Positions 1 to 7,866 are shown, counted from the stretch's first letter. The stretch is 9,624 nt of DNA from Lachnospiraceae bacterium (GCA_003489085.1 DNJM01000183.1:1-9624), one strand, 5' to 3'. Program-made: numbers and translations. Notes: a model not told the origin generated them from the sequence alone.

Positions 1-903
1 GCAGCAGGTATGGGCAGCCGTTACGGTGGATTAAAGCAGATCGATCCAATCGATGAGCAGGGACACATCATCATGGATTTCTCTATCTTTGATGCGAAGA
101 GAGCTGGCTTTGAAAAGGTTGTCTTCATTATTAAGAAACAGAATGAAGCTGATTTCAAGGAAGCAGTAGGAAACCGTATGGAGCAGATCATGGAAGTTTC
201 CTATGTATATCAGGAACTGGATAATCTTCCGGAAGGATTTAATGTACCGGAGGGACGTGTAAAACCATGGGGAACTGCACATGCTATCTTAAGCGCAATT
301 GATGCGGTGGATGGTCCGTTCGCAGTTATCAATGCGGATGACTATTATGGAAAGGATGCTTTCCAGAAAATTTATGATTATCTTTCTACCCATGAAGATG
401 ATGACAAATACCGCTATACTATGGTAGGATATAAGTTAGAGAATACAGTAACGGACAATGGTCATGTTGCGCGTGGTATCTGTACGATGAATGAAGCCGG
501 AGAACTGGTAAAGATCGAGGAAAGAACACGAATCGAAAAGAGGAACGGCGGCATTGCTTTTACAGAGGATGGCGGCGAAACATGGACAGAAGTACCAGGT
601 GAAACTGTAGTTTCTATGAATATGTGGGGATTCACCAGAAGTATTCTGGAGGAAATCAAAGCAGGCTTCCCGGCATTCCTGGAAAAGGGACTGAAGGAAA
701 ATCCGATGAAGTGTGAATACTTCCTGCCAACCGTAGTCAGCGATCTGCTGGGTGAAGATCGTGCCACCGTTGCCGTTTTGACTTCTTCCGATAAATGGTA
801 TGGTGTAACCTACAAAGAAGATAAACCGGTTGTTGTAGAAGCAATCCGGAAGCTGAAAGAAGAAGGATTATATCCGGAGAAACTTTGGGGAGATGAGAAC
901 TAA
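1..903 (+). CDS. Sugar-phosphate nucleotidyltransferase family protein, 5'-truncated by the window edge
   Basis: The reading frame is open from base 1 and begins inside the nucleotide-binding loop (AAGMGSRYGGLKQ). The ATG at 10 is the Met within this loop, not the real start. Probably only about 8-10 N-terminal residues are missing. The GxGxR...LKQ loop is the NTP-binding signature of the GT-A-fold nucleotidyltransferases, which make an NDP-sugar from NTP and a sugar 1-phosphate. A GTAHAI segment (bases about 272-289) and NADDYYG (bases about 331-351) give the base-binding region and the metal-binding Asp. An EYFLP segment lies near the C-terminus. At about 300 residues it matches the short nucleotidyltransferases with no hexapeptide acyltransferase domain, unlike GlmU. 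Its stop codon overlaps the next start (TAATG), so it is translationally coupled to a NahK-like kinase. By context it probably converts that kinase's sugar 1-phosphate to UDP-sugar. The true substrate cannot be read from the sequence; a LicC-like cytidylyltransferase is a less likely alternative. Confidence 0.85.
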   Translation, partial: AAGMGSRYGGLKQIDPIDEQGHIIMDFSIFDAKRAGFEKVVFIIKKQNEADFKEAVGNRMEQIMEVSYVYQELDNLPEGFNVPEGRVKPWGTAHAILSAIDAVDGPFAVINADDYYGKDAFQKIYDYLSTHEDDDKYRYTMVGYKLENTVTDNGHVARGICTMNEAGELVKIEERTRIEKRNGGIAFTEDGGETWTEVPGETVVSMNMWGFTRSILEEIKAGFPAFLEKGLKENPMKCEYFLPTVVSDLLGEDRATVAVLTSSDKWYGVTYKEDKPVVVEAIRKLKEEGLYPEKLWGDEN

Positions 904-2015
904 TGGAAAAAGTAACCAGAGAACAGAGAGATGAAGCAATTGCAAATTTTCAGTATGAGGGAATCTTAACTGAAGAGAGACCATACGGAAGCGGTCATAT
1001 CAATGATACGTATCTGCTGGTTTTTGACGTACCGGAGAAAGGTGCAGTCAAAGTGATCCTGCAGCGGATGAACAGTGATATTTTTACAAAACCGGTTGAA
1101 TTGATGGAGAATATCCTGAATGTAACCTCATATCTGCGGGAACGGATTATCGAAAATGGCGGTGATCCGGAAAGAGAGACGCTGAATGTTATTCCTACGG
1201 TAGATGGAAAGCCGTATTTTGTAGACTCTCAGGGAGGATATTGGAGAAGCTACCGGTTTATTACCGGAGCAACCAGCTATGATAAGGTAGAAAAGCCTGA
1301 TGATTTTTATCAGAGCGCCGTTTCCTTCGGAAACTTCCAGAGACTGCTGGCAGATTATCCTGCAGAGACGCTGCATGAGACAATTGCAGGCTTCCATGAT
1401 ACGAAAGCCCGCTTTGAAGTATTCAAGAAGGCTGTTGCGGATGACGTATGCGGACGTGCAGCTTCTGTACAGAAAGAGATTCAGTTTGTTTTGGATCATG
1501 AGGATGTTGCCAATGTATTCGGCGATATGCTTGCAAAAGGTGAACTCCCGCTTCGTGTTACACATAATGACACAAAGCTGAACAATATTATGATTGATGA
1601 TGAGACCGGAAAAGGAATCTGTGTGATTGACCTGGATACGGTTATGCCGGGTCTTGCCATGAATGACTTTGGTGATTCTATCCGGTTCGGTGCCAGCACC
1701 GCAGCAGAGGATGAACAGGATCTGAGCAAGGTATCCTGCGATATGGAGTTATTTGATCTTTATGCAAAAGGCTATATCAAGGGCTGCGGAGGCAAGCTGA
1801 CCGAAAAAGAAATTGAAATGATGCCGATGGGTGCAAAGGTTATGACCTTTGAATGCGGAATGCGGTTCCTGACCGATTATCTGCAGGGAGACCATTACTT
1901 CAAGATCCACAGAGAGAATCATAATCTGGATCGCTGCCGTACACAGTTCAAGCTGGTAGAGGACATGGAAGCAAAGTGGGATACCATGCAGGAAATTATT
2001 AAGAAATATAGCTAA
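903..2015 (+). CDS. NahK-like N-acetylhexosamine (sugar) 1-kinase, aminoglycoside phosphotransferase fold
   Basis: This 370-residue cytoplasmic kinase has the APH/choline kinase fold. GSGHINDTY (residues 29-37) is the ATP-binding loop. HNDTKLNN (221-228) is the Brenner motif, with H221, catalytic-base candidate D223 and N228. [10 protein letters not shown] (241-250) supplies the metal-binding D243 and D245. The HNDTK...DLDTxMPG combination and the length resemble bifidobacterial NahK/LnpB (about 360 residues, EC 2.7.1.162), which phosphorylates GlcNAc or GalNAc at C1 with ATP. This comparison is from memory. The ATG at 903 overlaps the upstream stop by one base and has GGGGAG about 10 nt upstream, at 887-892. 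It sits between a nucleotidyltransferase and galE, which fits a route from sugar to sugar 1-phosphate to NDP-sugar. Kinases for other sugars or for choline (LicA) share the fold, so substrate identity is inferred. Aminoglycoside resistance is unlikely given the motifs and neighbours. Confidence 0.8.
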   Translation: MEKVTREQRDEAIANFQYEGILTEERPYGSGHINDTYLLVFDVPEKGAVKVILQRMNSDIFTKPVELMENILNVTSYLRERIIENGGDPERETLNVIPTVDGKPYFVDSQGGYWRSYRFITGATSYDKVEKPDDFYQSAVSFGNFQRLLADYPAETLHETIAGFHDTKARFEVFKKAVADDVCGRAASVQKEIQFVLDHEDVANVFGDMLAKGELPLRVTHNDTKLNNIMIDDETGKGICVIDLDTVMPGLAMNDFGDSIRFGASTAAEDEQDLSKVSCDMELFDLYAKGYIKGCGGKLTEKEIEMMPMGAKVMTFECGMRFLTDYLQGDHYFKIHRENHNLDRCRTQFKLVEDMEAKWDTMQEIIKKYS

Positions 2016-2064
2016 GGATCCGATTCCATCAGAGATTGGAACGAAAGGACAGGAGGTAATTACA

Positions 2065-3081
2065 ATGGCAATTTTAGTAACAGGCGGTGCCGGATATATC
2101 GGAAGCCACACATGTATTGAACTGATGAACGCAGGATATGATGTAGTTGTAGTAGACAACTTATATAATTCCTGTGAGGAAGCATTGAGAAGGGTAGAAG
2201 AAATCGCAGGCAAGCCGGTAAAATTCTATAAAGCAGATATCCTTGACAGAGAAGCTCTTGAGAATATCTTTGCGAACGAACAGATTGAATCTGTTATTCA
2301 TTTTGCAGGTCTGAAGGCAGTTGGAGAGTCTGTGCGTAAGCCTCTGGAATACTATCATAACAATATTACAGGAACGCTGGTACTGTGTGACGTGATGAGA
2401 AATCATGGTGTAAAGAATATCGTATTCAGCTCTTCTGCAACCGTATACGGCGATCCGGCATTTATTCCGATCACGGAGGAGTGTCCGAAAGGAGTATGTA
2501 CAAATCCGTACGGATGGACAAAATCCATGCTGGAGCAGATCCTGACCGATCTTCACACATCCGATCCGGAATGGAATGTAGTACTGCTGCGTTACTTTAA
2601 CCCGATCGGAGCGCATAAGAGCGGTAAAATCGGTGAGAATCCAAAAGGAATCCCGAATAACCTGATGCCATACATTACGCAGGTTGCAGTCGGTAAATTA
2701 GAACGTCTGGGCGTATTTGGCAATGACTATGATACACCGGATGGAACAGGAGTACGTGATTATATTCATGTTGTTGACCTGGCTCTTGGTCATGTTAAGG
2801 CAATCAAGAAGCTGGAAGACAAAGAGGGCGTATCTATCTATAATCTGGGAACCGGAAATGGTTACTCTGTACTGCAGATGGTAAAAGCGATGGAAAAGGC
2901 ATGCGGACATGAGATCCCGTATGAAATCAAACCTCGCCGTGAAGGTGATATTGCCACCTGCTATGCAGATGCAACGAAAGCTAAAAATGAACTGGGCTGG
3001 ACTGCAGAACGGGGACTGGATGAAATGTGTGAGGATTCCTGGAGATGGCAGTCCCAGAATCCGAATGGTTATGAGGAATAA
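2065..3081 (+). CDS. galE: UDP-glucose 4-epimerase GalE, predicted dual specificity (UDP-Glc/Gal and UDP-GlcNAc/GalNAc)
   Basis: A 338-residue extended short-chain dehydrogenase, the same length as E. coli GalE and alignable by eye without large gaps. The NAD-binding Rossmann motif GGAGYIG is at residues 7-13. The active site is S124 (in FSSSATVYG), Y149 and K153 (NPYGWTK), at the same numbers as in E. coli. RYFNPIGAH (176-184) and RREGD (291-295) mark the UDP-sugar domain. It interconverts UDP-glucose and UDP-galactose. Position 299, Tyr in E. coli GalE, is Cys here (C299, codon 2959-2961), as in the human enzyme; this opens the pocket for N-acetylated sugars. The start is fixed by AGGAGG at 2051-2056, 8 nt before the ATG. 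A 49-nt gap separates it from the kinase gene, with no convincing promoter seen, so it is probably co-transcribed. A terminator follows. The conserved Leloir partners galK and galT are not in the window. Confidence 0.97.
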   Translation: MAILVTGGAGYIGSHTCIELMNAGYDVVVVDNLYNSCEEALRRVEEIAGKPVKFYKADILDREALENIFANEQIESVIHFAGLKAVGESVRKPLEYYHNNITGTLVLCDVMRNHGVKNIVFSSSATVYGDPAFIPITEECPKGVCTNPYGWTKSMLEQILTDLHTSDPEWNVVLLRYFNPIGAHKSGKIGENPKGIPNNLMPYITQVAVGKLERLGVFGNDYDTPDGTGVRDYIHVVDLALGHVKAIKKLEDKEGVSIYNLGTGNGYSVLQMVKAMEKACGHEIPYEIKPRREGDIATCYADATKAKNELGWTAERGLDEMCEDSWRWQSQNPNGYEE

Positions 3082-3106
3082 AAACCACAGCAGAACAAAA
3101 TGAAAG

Positions 3107-3136
3107 AGCGGGGGCTTCCGGAATGGAGCCCCCGTT
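3107..3136 (+). terminator. Rho-independent terminator after galE
   Basis: A perfect 8-bp GC-rich stem pairs 3109-3116 (CGGGGGCT) with 3127-3134 (AGCCCCCG), with a 10-nt loop. It can be extended outward by a G-U pair and an A-T pair. The downstream tract (TTAATTCGTACTTT) is T-rich but not a clean run, so termination may be incomplete. It starts 25 nt after the galE stop and lies just upstream of the gdpP promoter. Confidence 0.75.
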
Positions 3137-3146
3137 AATTCGTACT

Positions 3147-3174
3147 TTCAAAATATAGGGAAAGGTGCTATAAT
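3147..3174 (+). promoter_or_regulatory. Extended -10 promoter of the gdpP-rplI-dnaB operon
   Basis: A consensus -10 hexamer TATAAT at 3169-3174 is preceded by TGC (3166-3168), giving the extended -10 element TGnTATAAT. A weak -35 (TTCAAA, 3147-3152, 4 of 6 matches to TTGACA) lies 16 nt upstream. The predicted start is near 3181, leaving a 5' leader of about 28 nt. It sits between the galE terminator and gdpP, as expected for a vegetative promoter of this operon. Confidence 0.7.
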
Positions 3175-3208
3175 AGTACAATAACTTTATAAACCAGAGG
3201 ATAGTGTT

Positions 3209-5257
3209 ATGAAGAAAAACGTACGCTTAAAGGGACAATTAAGACTTTATATGCAATGGCCGGCGTTTATGACGATACTGCTGTTAGCGATGAACATCTG
3301 GATCTTTCGGATTGACCGTAAAGCCGGAGGTCTGATGGCTGTATTTGTTGCGGTGTATGCAGGAATCGTGGGTATTATGTATCTTTATAACCGTTCACTG
3401 ATCCTGGCGGATATGGTTGAATTTGCTGCACAGTACGGCGTGGTCCAGAATACACTGCTGAAGGAACTGGCCGTGCCATATGCGATTCTGATGGATGACG
3501 GAAAGGTAATCTGGATGAATCGGGAATTTGAGAAGATTTTGGGGCCGCATAAGCGGAAGGATGCTTTTATGCGGGAATATATTCCGGAGTTGAATAAAGG
3601 AATTTTCCCGAAAGAGGACAATGAGAAGGCCACACTGCAGGTGACTTATAACGGAAGAGATTATGTCGCGGAGCTTTGCCACGTTTCTGTAGAAGGCTTC
3701 AGTGAGGCAGAGCAGCTTCTGGAGCTGCCCGAGGAAAAGGAATTCTTTATCGCACTGTACCTGCGGGATGTAACGGATGTGAACCGTTATCTGCATGAGA
3801 TAGAGGATCAGAAAATGATTGCCGGACTCGTCTATATTGACAATTATGACGAGGTGATGGAAAGTGTGGAAGAGGTACGTCAATCCCTGCTTCTGGCGCT
3901 GATTGACCGTAAGATCAGTCAGTATATGGCAAATGTTGATGGGATTGTCAAGAAGATGGAGAAGGATAAGTACTTTATCGTTCTGAAAAGGAGTGCGCTG
4001 GAGCAGATGAAGGCAGATCACTTCTCTGTCATGGAGGAAGTAAAAGGGGTCAGTATCGGAAATACCGTACCGGCTACGATCAGTATCGGTATGGGACTGA
4101 ACAGCAGTACGTATATTCAGAGCTATAATAATGCCCGTGTTTCTATCGACCTGGCATTGGCCAGAGGCGGCGACCAGGCAGTTGTAAAGGATTCGGATGG
4201 AATTACGTATTATGGCGGAAAGCGGGAGCAGACGGCTAAAAATACGCGTGTAAAGGCCCGTGTAAAGGCGGAGGCGCTCCGTGAATTCATCATGGCCAAG
4301 GAAACGGTTATTGTCATGGGACATAAGCTGTCGGATGCTGATGCATTCGGTGCGGCGATTGGTATTTACCGGGCGGTAACGAATCTTGGAAAGAAAGTGC
4401 ATATTGTACTGAATGATATTACGATGTCCATCCGGCCTCTTTATGAATGCTTTGTAGAAAGTCCGGAATATCCGGATGACCTTTTCATTACATCCGATGA
4501 GGTCCGGAAATATGTGGATGAGAATGCCATGGCTGTTGTAGTGGATACAAATAAGCCGGAGCTGACAGAGTGTGAAGAGCTTCTGAAGCTGGTGCAGACA
4601 ATTGTTGTTCTGGATCATCACAGAAGAGGGGAAAGAATCATTGAAAATGCGGTGCTTTCTTATATAGAGCCCTATTCTTCTTCCGCATGTGAAATGGTAG
4701 CCGAGGTTCTGCAGTATATCGTGGATGACGTGGATCTGACCCGTATGGAAGCGAACTGTATGTACGCTGGTATTATGATTGATACGAATAACTTTATGAA
4801 TAAAACGGGAGTCAGAACTTTCGAGGCGGCTGCATTTTTAAGAAGATGCGGCGCGGATATCACCTATGTGCGGAAGCTGTTCCGGGATGATATGGAGAGC
4901 TATCGTGCGAAAGCAGAAGTGATCAGTACGACGGAGGTATACCGTGACTGTTATGCGATTGCCATAGGTACGAATCAGAATATAGAAAGTCCGACGATTC
5001 TGGGAGCGCAGGCGGCAAATGAGCTGCTGGATATTTCAAAGATCAAGGCTTCCTTTGTGCTCACAGAATATCAGGGAAAGATTTATGTCAGTGCACGTTC
5101 CATTGACGAGGTGAATGTCCAGATTATCATGGAACGTCTGGGCGGCGGCGGCCATCTGAATATGGCAGGAGCGCAGTTCCCGCATACGCATATGAATGAA
5201 GCGATTATTTTGCTGAAGATGACAATTGATGAAATGCTGGAAAAAGGAGAGTTATAG
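3209..5257 (+). CDS. gdpP: GdpP-type c-di-AMP phosphodiesterase (membrane-bound DHH/DHHA1 protein)
   Basis: This 682-residue membrane protein should hydrolyse cyclic di-AMP to pApA, controlling a second messenger of potassium, osmolyte and cell-wall homeostasis. Two N-terminal transmembrane helices lie at about 16-34 and 42-60. A PAS-like region spans about 75-190. A degenerate GGDEF region follows at about 200-335, with EKDKYF (251-256) in place of an active GGDEF motif and the [12 protein letters not shown] stretch (317-328) typical of GdpP. The DHH domain carries H372, D376 and D378 (GHKLSDADA), D446 (VVVDT), D469-H470-H471 (the DHH motif) and D525 (MIDTNNF). The C-terminal DHHA1 domain ends with GGGGH (645-649). 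All metal-ligand motifs are present, so the enzyme should be active. The ATG has AGAGGA at 3196-3201 upstream. The family is normally about 650-680 residues. The gdpP-rplI-dnaB order matches yybT-rplI-dnaC in Bacillus subtilis, which supports orthology. Confidence 0.95.
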   Translation: MKKNVRLKGQLRLYMQWPAFMTILLLAMNIWIFRIDRKAGGLMAVFVAVYAGIVGIMYLYNRSLILADMVEFAAQYGVVQNTLLKELAVPYAILMDDGKVIWMNREFEKILGPHKRKDAFMREYIPELNKGIFPKEDNEKATLQVTYNGRDYVAELCHVSVEGFSEAEQLLELPEEKEFFIALYLRDVTDVNRYLHEIEDQKMIAGLVYIDNYDEVMESVEEVRQSLLLALIDRKISQYMANVDGIVKKMEKDKYFIVLKRSALEQMKADHFSVMEEVKGVSIGNTVPATISIGMGLNSSTYIQSYNNARVSIDLALARGGDQAVVKDSDGITYYGGKREQTAKNTRVKARVKAEALREFIMAKETVIVMGHKLSDADAFGAAIGIYRAVTNLGKKVHIVLNDITMSIRPLYECFVESPEYPDDLFITSDEVRKYVDENAMAVVVDTNKPELTECEELLKLVQTIVVLDHHRRGERIIENAVLSYIEPYSSSACEMVAEVLQYIVDDVDLTRMEANCMYAGIMIDTNNFMNKTGVRTFEAAAFLRRCGADITYVRKLFRDDMESYRAKAEVISTTEVYRDCYAIAIGTNQNIESPTILGAQAANELLDISKIKASFVLTEYQGKIYVSARSIDEVNVQIIMERLGGGGHLNMAGAQFPHTHMNEAIILLKMTIDEMLEKGEL

Positions 5258-5259
5258 CG

Positions 5260-5706
5260 ATGAAGGTAATTTTATTGGAAGATGTAAAAACACTTGGAAA
5301 AAAGGGGCAGGTTGTGAATGTCAATGACGGCTACGCAAGAAACTTTATCATTCCGAAAAAGCTGGGTCTGGAAGCAACCAGTAAGAACTTAAATGATCTG
5401 AAGCTGCAGAAAGCAAATGAAGAAAAGCGTGCCAAAGAACAATTGGAAGCAGCGCAGGCATTTGGAAAGCAGCTGGAAGCAGGTAAAGTCACACTGTCCA
5501 TTAAGACCGGAGAAGGTGGAAAGACCTTTGGCTCTGTATCCAGTAAGGAGATTGCAGCGGCTGTAAAAGAGCAGCTGGGATATGATCTGGATAAGAAAAA
5601 AATCCAGTTAAAAGAAGGCATTAAGACACTTGGTGTGCACAATGTACCGGTGAAGCTTCATGCAAAGGTGACTGCCGAACTGAAGGTGGAAGTCACAGAG
5701 GCATAG
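5260..5706 (+). CDS. rplI: 50S ribosomal protein L9
   Basis: A 148-residue L9, the usual length. The N-terminal rRNA-binding domain carries the L9 signature: [16 protein letters not shown], then [22 protein letters not shown] (residues 19-40). A long connecting helix rich in K, E and A (about 41-75) follows, then the C-terminal domain with [21 protein letters not shown] (82-102). L9 binds 23S rRNA at the base of the L1 stalk and helps maintain reading-frame fidelity. It starts 2 nt after the gdpP stop, and its Shine-Dalgarno (AAGGAG, 5244-5249) lies inside the end of gdpP, so the two are probably translationally coupled. Confidence 0.98.
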   Translation: MKVILLEDVKTLGKKGQVVNVNDGYARNFIIPKKLGLEATSKNLNDLKLQKANEEKRAKEQLEAAQAFGKQLEAGKVTLSIKTGEGGKTFGSVSSKEIAAAVKEQLGYDLDKKKIQLKEGIKTLGVHNVPVKLHAKVTAELKVEVTEA

Positions 5707-5718
5707 GGGGAAAGAAGA

Positions 5719-7062
5719 ATGGATGAGGCACTCATTAAAAGAGTACTTCCACATAGTATAGAAGCGGAGCAGTCAGTGATAGGCGCGATGTTGATGGACA
5801 AAGATGCAATTATGACAGCCAGCGAGATCATAACCGGCGATGATTTTTATCAGAAGGCATATGGAGTGGTTTTCGATTCGATTGTAGAGATGTTCAATGA
5901 AGGGGTGCCGGTGGATCTGATTACGCTTCAGGAACGACTGAAGGAAAAGGATGTACCGCCGGAAATCAGCAGCCTGGAATTTGCCAGGGATCTTTTGACG
6001 GCCGTACAGACTTCCGCTAATATTAAGTATTATGCAGATATTGTAGCAGAAAAAGCCACCCTTAGAAGGCTGATCAAATTGAATGAGGAAATAGCAAATA
6101 CCTGCTATCTGGCAAAGGAGCCGCTTGAAGCGATTCTGGATAAGACGGAGAAGCAGGTGTTTGAGCTTGTCCAGAAACGGAATACGGGGGATTATGTTCC
6201 GATTCAACAGGTGGTTCTCAATGCACTTGAGCGGATTGAGAAGGCATCTAAGAGTAAGGGAACGGTAACGGGAATCCCAACGGGCTTTATTGACCTGGAC
6301 TACAAGCTGTCCGGTCTGCAGCCATCGGATCTGATTCTGCTTGCGGCCAGACCATCTATGGGTAAGACCGCGTTGGTTCTGAATATTGTACAGCACATTA
6401 CCGTGAAAGAAAAGAAGACAGTAGCCCTTTTCAGTCTGGAAATGTCAAAGGAGCAGCTGGTAAACCGTCTCTTTTCGTTGGAATCACAGGTGGATTCGCA
6501 GGCACTTAGAACCGGTAACCTGAAGGACTCTGATTGGGAAAAGCTGATTGAAAGTGCAGGAATTATTGGAAAATCAAATCTGATTATCGATGATACACCG
6601 GGAATCTCGATCACGGAGCTGCGGTCCAAATGCCGAAAGTACAAGCTGGAGCACGACCTGTCCGTGATCATGATTGACTACCTGCAGCTGATGAGCGGCA
6701 GTGCGGGCGGACGGAATGAATCCCGGCAGCAGGAGATTTCGGAAATTTCCAGATCCTTAAAAGCAGTGGCCCGGGAGTTGAATGTACCGGTTGTCGCATT
6801 GTCTCAGCTGAGCCGTGCAGTGGAACAGCGGCCGGAGCATCGTCCGATGCTGTCTGATCTGCGTGAATCCGGTGCTATCGAGCAGGATGCAGACGTGGTT
6901 ATGTTCCTGTACAGGGACGATTATTATAATAAAGATACGGACCATCCGAATGAAGCCGAGATTATTATAGCGAAGCAAAGGAACGGTCCGATCGGAACCG
7001 TGAATCTGGCATGGCTGCCCAATTATACAAAATTTGCTAATCTACAGCGCCGTGAAGAGTAG
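5719..7062 (+). CDS. dnaB: Replicative DNA helicase DnaB (DnaC in Bacillus nomenclature)
   Basis: A 447-residue hexameric 5'-3' helicase that unwinds DNA ahead of the replisome. The N-terminal primase-interacting domain begins with LPHSIEAEQSVIGAML (residues 10-25). A linker precedes the RecA-like domain at about 180. The Walker A motif is ARPSMGKT (210-217, K216). The catalytic Glu lies in FSLEMS (E241). Walker B is VIMIDYLQLM (D320). LSQLSRAVEQRP (361-372) and the DLRESGAIEQDAD segment (380-392) are hallmark DnaB motifs. KQRNGP (419-424) carries the arginine-finger region. The length is normal with no intein, although this family is a known intein host. The start follows a GGGGG-AAAG ribosome binding site right after the rplI stop, 12 nt downstream. 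It is the last gene of the gdpP operon, with a terminator at 7100-7144. Confidence 0.98.
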   Translation: MDEALIKRVLPHSIEAEQSVIGAMLMDKDAIMTASEIITGDDFYQKAYGVVFDSIVEMFNEGVPVDLITLQERLKEKDVPPEISSLEFARDLLTAVQTSANIKYYADIVAEKATLRRLIKLNEEIANTCYLAKEPLEAILDKTEKQVFELVQKRNTGDYVPIQQVVLNALERIEKASKSKGTVTGIPTGFIDLDYKLSGLQPSDLILLAARPSMGKTALVLNIVQHITVKEKKTVALFSLEMSKEQLVNRLFSLESQVDSQALRTGNLKDSDWEKLIESAGIIGKSNLIIDDTPGISITELRSKCRKYKLEHDLSVIMIDYLQLMSGSAGGRNESRQQEISEISRSLKAVARELNVPVVALSQLSRAVEQRPEHRPMLSDLRESGAIEQDADVVMFLYRDDYYNKDTDHPNEAEIIIAKQRNGPIGTVNLAWLPNYTKFANLQRREE

Positions 7063-7089
7063 CTTTGTCGAAATTTTGGGGACGATATA

Positions 7090-7120
7090 TTGTATGAAGA
7101 TGCTTATGTTATGGTATGAT
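7090..7120 (+). promoter_or_regulatory. Candidate promoter of the MerR-type gene, nested in the dnaB terminator
   Basis: TATGAT at 7115-7120 matches the -10 consensus at 5 of 6 positions and is preceded by TGG (7112-7114), an extended -10. A weak -35 candidate, TTGTAT (7090-7095, 3 of 6 matches), is 19 nt upstream; 19 nt is the long spacer characteristic of MerR-regulated promoters. The predicted start is near 7127. This is a prediction from pattern alone: the -35 match is poor and the spacing may be chance. Confidence 0.4.
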
Positions 7121-7144
7121 ATACCTGTTACATAAGCATTTTTT
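7100..7144 (+). terminator. Rho-independent terminator after dnaB
   Basis: A perfect 10-bp stem pairs 7100-7109 (ATGCTTATGT) with 7130-7139 (ACATAAGCAT). An inner 5-bp stem, GGTAT (7113-7117) with ATACC (7121-7125), caps it. Six Ts run from 7139 to 7144. It begins 37 nt after the dnaB stop. The inner stem contains a candidate promoter for the next gene, so the same bases may have two roles. Confidence 0.8.
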
Positions 7145-7168
7145 ATCAGTATATAGGGGGACGCAGAT

Positions 7169-7756
7169 ATGGGAGAGGTTCATTATATGATTTCCGAGGC
7201 TTCAAAACGTGTGGATGTAGAGGCACATGTTTTGCGTTATTGGGAAGAAGAGCTTGAGATTCCGATCGAACGTACAGAGATGGGACACCGCTATTATACA
7301 GAAGAGAATATACAGCTGTTTAAATGCATTAAAGAGCTGAAGGAACAGGGAATGATGCTGAAGGAATTAAAGGAGATGATTCCTGAGATACTTAAAGTGA
7401 AGCATGAGCTTGAAAAACGGAATAGCGATGGAAAGCAAGAGCTTACATCGACAGCAGGAGCGGAGATATTCCCGGGTGTATTGGATGAGAATGCGGAACG
7501 GATTCAGAAGATGTTCAGCAGGATTGTACAGGATGTAGTAGTAGAAAATAATAAGGTGCTGGAAGAACAGATGACTAAGAGCGTCAGTGAAAAGGTGATG
7601 AAGGAAATGGATTTCTTACTGCAGGCAAAGGAACGCCAGGAGGAAGAGCGTTTCCAGAAGCTGGATCTTCTGATCCGCCAGCAGCAGTCCATGCGCAAGG
7701 AAGCATCCAGGTCTCTTCCGATGAAGAAACTTAAGAAGATCTTTGGGACAAGCTGA
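7169..7756 (+). CDS. MerR-type HTH protein with long C-terminal coiled coil (RacA-like architecture)
   Basis: A 195-residue protein. Residues about 5-75 form a MerR-type winged helix: YMISEASKRVDVEAHVLRYW (6-25), then the wing RTEMGHRYYTEENI (35-48). A hydrophilic linker (about 80-105) leads to a predicted coiled coil (about 107-178) rich in E, K, Q and L, and the protein ends with a basic tail (MKKLKKIFG, 185-193). It has no cysteine cluster and no GyrI-like or drug-binding effector domain, so it is not a classical metal or drug sensor. HTH plus coiled coil and similar size recall B. subtilis RacA, which bridges the chromosome to the cell pole, and the coiled-coil MerR proteins common in Firmicutes. 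The start at 7169 follows GGGGG (7156-7160) by 8 nt; the alternative Met7 would remove conserved Tyr6. It lies after dnaB but behind a terminator. Target sites and function are unknown. Confidence 0.8.
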   Translation: MGEVHYMISEASKRVDVEAHVLRYWEEELEIPIERTEMGHRYYTEENIQLFKCIKELKEQGMMLKELKEMIPEILKVKHELEKRNSDGKQELTSTAGAEIFPGVLDENAERIQKMFSRIVQDVVVENNKVLEEQMTKSVSEKVMKEMDFLLQAKERQEEERFQKLDLLIRQQQSMRKEASRSLPMKKLKKIFGTS

Positions 7757-7822
7757 AAGGCACAAAAGAAGAAAAGAGATTTCGCAGTCATTTCTGCCTG
7801 CGGCAGGGCGCATCCGCAGCAT

Positions 7823-7859
7823 AAAAAAGCGGCGATATAACAGTCCTGTTATATCGCCG
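7823..7859 (-). terminator. Strong hairpin terminator of the ferredoxin gene
   Basis: A perfect inverted repeat pairs 7830-7843 with 7846-7859: 14 complementary bases per arm, with the innermost pairs lost to the tight loop. On the minus strand it is followed by six Ts, seen as A6 at 7823-7828, and it begins 7 nt after the ferredoxin stop. On the plus strand only TCTTAC follows, so it should act mainly on the ferredoxin transcript. It may also block read-through from the convergent merR-type gene, which has no clearer terminator of its own. Confidence 0.85.
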
Positions 7860-7866
7860 TCTTACA

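Noticed and set aside
10..12. ATG at 10 as the start of the nucleotidyltransferase
   Set aside because: It is the Met inside the AAGMGSR nucleotide-binding loop. The frame is open to base 1 and the missing N-terminus lies outside the window.
903..2015. Reading the APH-fold kinase as an aminoglycoside resistance gene
   Set aside because: The motifs ([18 protein letters not shown]) and the neighbouring nucleotidyltransferase and galE fit a sugar 1-kinase, with no sign of a mobile resistance context.
2024..2041. Small inverted repeat TTCCA...TGGAA before galE
   Set aside because: Only 5 bp with an 8-nt loop, no T-tract, and it does not cover the ribosome binding site. It is too weak for a terminator or regulatory hairpin.
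3395..4621. A 408-codon open frame on the minus strand opposite gdpP
   Set aside because: It lies wholly antisense to a gene with complete family motifs. Its translation is rich in Ile, Leu, His and Gln with no recognisable motif, as expected from the complement of a biased coding strand.
5773..6396. A 207-codon open frame on the minus strand inside dnaB
   Set aside because: It is antisense to the well-supported DnaB coding sequence, with no motif and no ribosome binding site that I can see.
5719..7062. A possible intein in DnaB, a common insertion host
   Set aside because: The coding sequence is of normal length and the Walker A, Walker B and C-terminal motifs run without interruption.
7798..7819. 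CTGCGG...CCGCAG inverted repeat after the merR-type gene
   Set aside because: A 6-bp stem followed by As rather than Ts on the plus strand. The stronger hairpin at 7830-7859 explains termination in this convergent region.
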